Assembly: GCA_900769545.1 (NCBI GenBank)
Contig: CAAGGZ010000116.1
Span: forward strand, 1-8,451
Reading direction: 5' to 3'
From: Clostridia bacterium
GTDB taxonomy: Bacteria > Bacillota > Clostridia > Christensenellales > Borkfalkiaceae
DNA: 8,451 nucleotides
Shown here in pieces: positions 7,769-8,451 of this stretch. A program made the position numbers and the translations under genes. Each line of letters begins with the position of its first letter. Position 1 is the first letter of the stretch. A model generated the notes under the pieces. It did no database searches and was not told the DNA's origin. It saw only the letters and a list, made by a program, of their open reading frames with translations.

Positions 7769-7770
7769 AT

Positions 7771-8210
7771 TGTGTGATATTTTGACGATTGTTAGCAGTG
7801 GGCGACAAAAACTCGCGTTACCGTTCTATACGATTGAAGAAATGATATACGAATGGCTATACAACCGTTTCCTTGGCTTGTATTACAATATGCGATATTT
7901 GCGCGGGGATAACACGCTGTTCATGCATATTTTAAAGACGATTGTAAGCAAGATTTGGCTACACAATGCCCGTATTTATAATCGTTTTGGATATTGCGTA
8001 TTGAGTATTGAAAAAGAACGTGGAACGCAGGACGTAAAACCTGAAAAGAAACGTTATTTCTTGGCAAATTATAAGATTTATCGTGAGAGATTCTCTACCG
8101 ACTGTTTCTCGGACTATTTCAATGAAATGGCATTAAAAGCTGGCGTCGGTCTTGCCGATTATAAGGAATATACCGATGTGAAAGCGAGCGTTGACGAATT
8201 GAAGGCGCAA
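7771..8210 (+). CDS. Membrane P-loop ATPase, exon 2 (true C-terminus lost at a chimeric junction)
   Basis: Bases 7771-7772 complete codon 546 (T|TG, Leu), and the frame continues from 7773 as CDILTIVSSGRQKLALPFYT. The segment has no start codon or ribosome binding site of its own, as expected for an exon. About 146 further residues include IEEMIYEWLYNRFLGLYY, GYCVLSIEKERG, KIYRERFSTDCFSD and the tail YKEYTDVKASVDELKAQ. It looks mostly alpha-helical and cytoplasmic, lying C-terminal to the ATPase core of exon 1. Together the exons give at least 692 residues. Leucine codons are TTA/TTG in 10 of 16 cases, as in the upstream genes. After about 8200-8210 the same frame encodes an unrelated glycosyltransferase, so the end coordinate is approximate and the natural end of this gene is not in the window. 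Confidence 0.75.
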
Positions 8211-8451
8211 ATCAAATCCCTGGGACTCACGAAAAGAGTTTTCCTTATCAGAAAAGCAAGAAATCCTTATGCTATAATGAAAAGGTGCGACGGATTTATA
8301 CTAAGCTCGCACTACGAGGGCTTCGGTCTTGTGATTGCTGAGGCAGATATTCTCGGACTGCCCGTAGTGTCCACCGATATTGTAGGTCCTCGCAGATTTA
8401 TGTGTGAGCACGGCGGTGTGCTTGTCGAGGACTCCGAGCGTGGAATACTTC
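8196..8451 (+). CDS. GT4-type glycosyltransferase, C-terminal domain fragment (5' part absent, 3' end beyond window)
   Basis: About 85 residues in the frame of exon 2 read as the nucleotide-sugar binding half of a retaining GT4-type glycosyltransferase. ELKAQIKSLGL and RVFLI are followed by NPYAIMKRCDGFILSSHYEGFG, the EX7E motif (EGFGLVIAE), LGLPVVSTDIVGPR and GGVLVED. Such domains transfer sugars in capsule, teichoic acid or other wall glycan synthesis; the GPRRFM...GGVLVE ending resembles GT domains found with CDP-glycerol transferase-type enzymes (memory-based, weak). There is no N-terminal acceptor domain, because the sequence before it belongs to the ATPase. Leucine codon use changes sharply: none of 9 are TTA/TTG here, against 10 of 16 just before. 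It is therefore a piece of a different gene, joined by assembly error or recombination. Confidence 0.85.

Larger units (their letters stand above)
5045..7770 (+). mobile_element. Complete group II intron with RT-maturase-HNH ORF, inserted in the sense strand of the ATPase gene
   Basis: The 2726-nt element begins GTGCGAC, matching the group II 5' consensus GUGYG, and ends CACTAT, matching the ..AY 3' rule. It holds a domain I-IV leader, one intron-encoded protein in domain IV, and canonical domains V and VI. The edges are confirmed independently by protein reading: joining T5044 to T7771 gives GCC AGA GAT T|TG TGT GAT, i.e. ARDLCDI, in the frame of both exons. The intron lies on the coding strand, as required for splicing. 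Arginine codons differ from the host gene: CGT is about 3 of 38 in the intron protein against about 13 of 33 in exon 1, which fits a separate origin. All parts look intact, so it is probably capable of splicing and retrohoming. Confidence 0.93.

Noticed and set aside
1..8451. CRISPR arrays, tRNA or rRNA genes, and rho-independent terminators
   Set aside because: I saw no regularly spaced repeats, no tRNA-like cloverleaf and no GC-rich hairpin followed by a T run; the strong hairpins present belong to the intron.

Overview
The window looks like AT-rich Bacillota (Clostridia-like) DNA, probably from an uncultivated or gut-type lineage. The grounds are strong AAGGAGG-type ribosome binding sites, tightly overlapping genes, Gram-positive-style exported proteins (signal peptide, membrane anchor, BIG2 domain) and a bacterial group II intron. 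This taxonomic guess is inference. Every supported gene is on the + strand.

Positions 1-5044 hold one compact operon-like block of envelope genes: a 5'-truncated membrane-anchored protein ending in a BIG2 Ig-like domain; a 665-residue exported protein with a C-terminal membrane anchor and a very basic tail; a 120-residue small membrane protein or lipoprotein; and the first part of a large polytopic membrane ATPase. The gaps are 15 bp, then a 17 bp overlap, then a 14 bp overlap, so the genes are probably co-transcribed and translationally coupled. The order of a large surface protein with C-terminal anchor, a small membrane protein and a membrane-bound P-loop ATPase resembles the adsorption/minor coat/assembly-ATPase module of filamentous phages (inoviruses). 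That is a hypothesis; no coat protein, replication gene or integrase is visible here.

Positions 5045-7770 are a complete group II intron inserted in the sense orientation in the ATPase gene. It begins GTGCGAC, encodes a 625-residue protein with reverse transcriptase, maturase (X) and HNH endonuclease regions, and ends with a textbook 34-nt domain V and a domain VI with a bulged branch-point A. Joining nucleotide 5044 to 7771 restores one reading frame (ARD-L-CDI), so the ATPase gene is probably functional after splicing. Without splicing it would end at a stop at 5143-5145, with 33 intron-encoded residues at its C-terminus.

From 7771 the second exon of the ATPase continues to about 8200-8210. 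Without a stop, the same frame then becomes the C-terminal half of a GT4-type glycosyltransferase with an EX7E motif. Codon use changes at the same place. The end of the window is therefore a chimeric junction: most likely an assembly join, less likely a real recombination fusion. The true C-terminus of the ATPase is missing.
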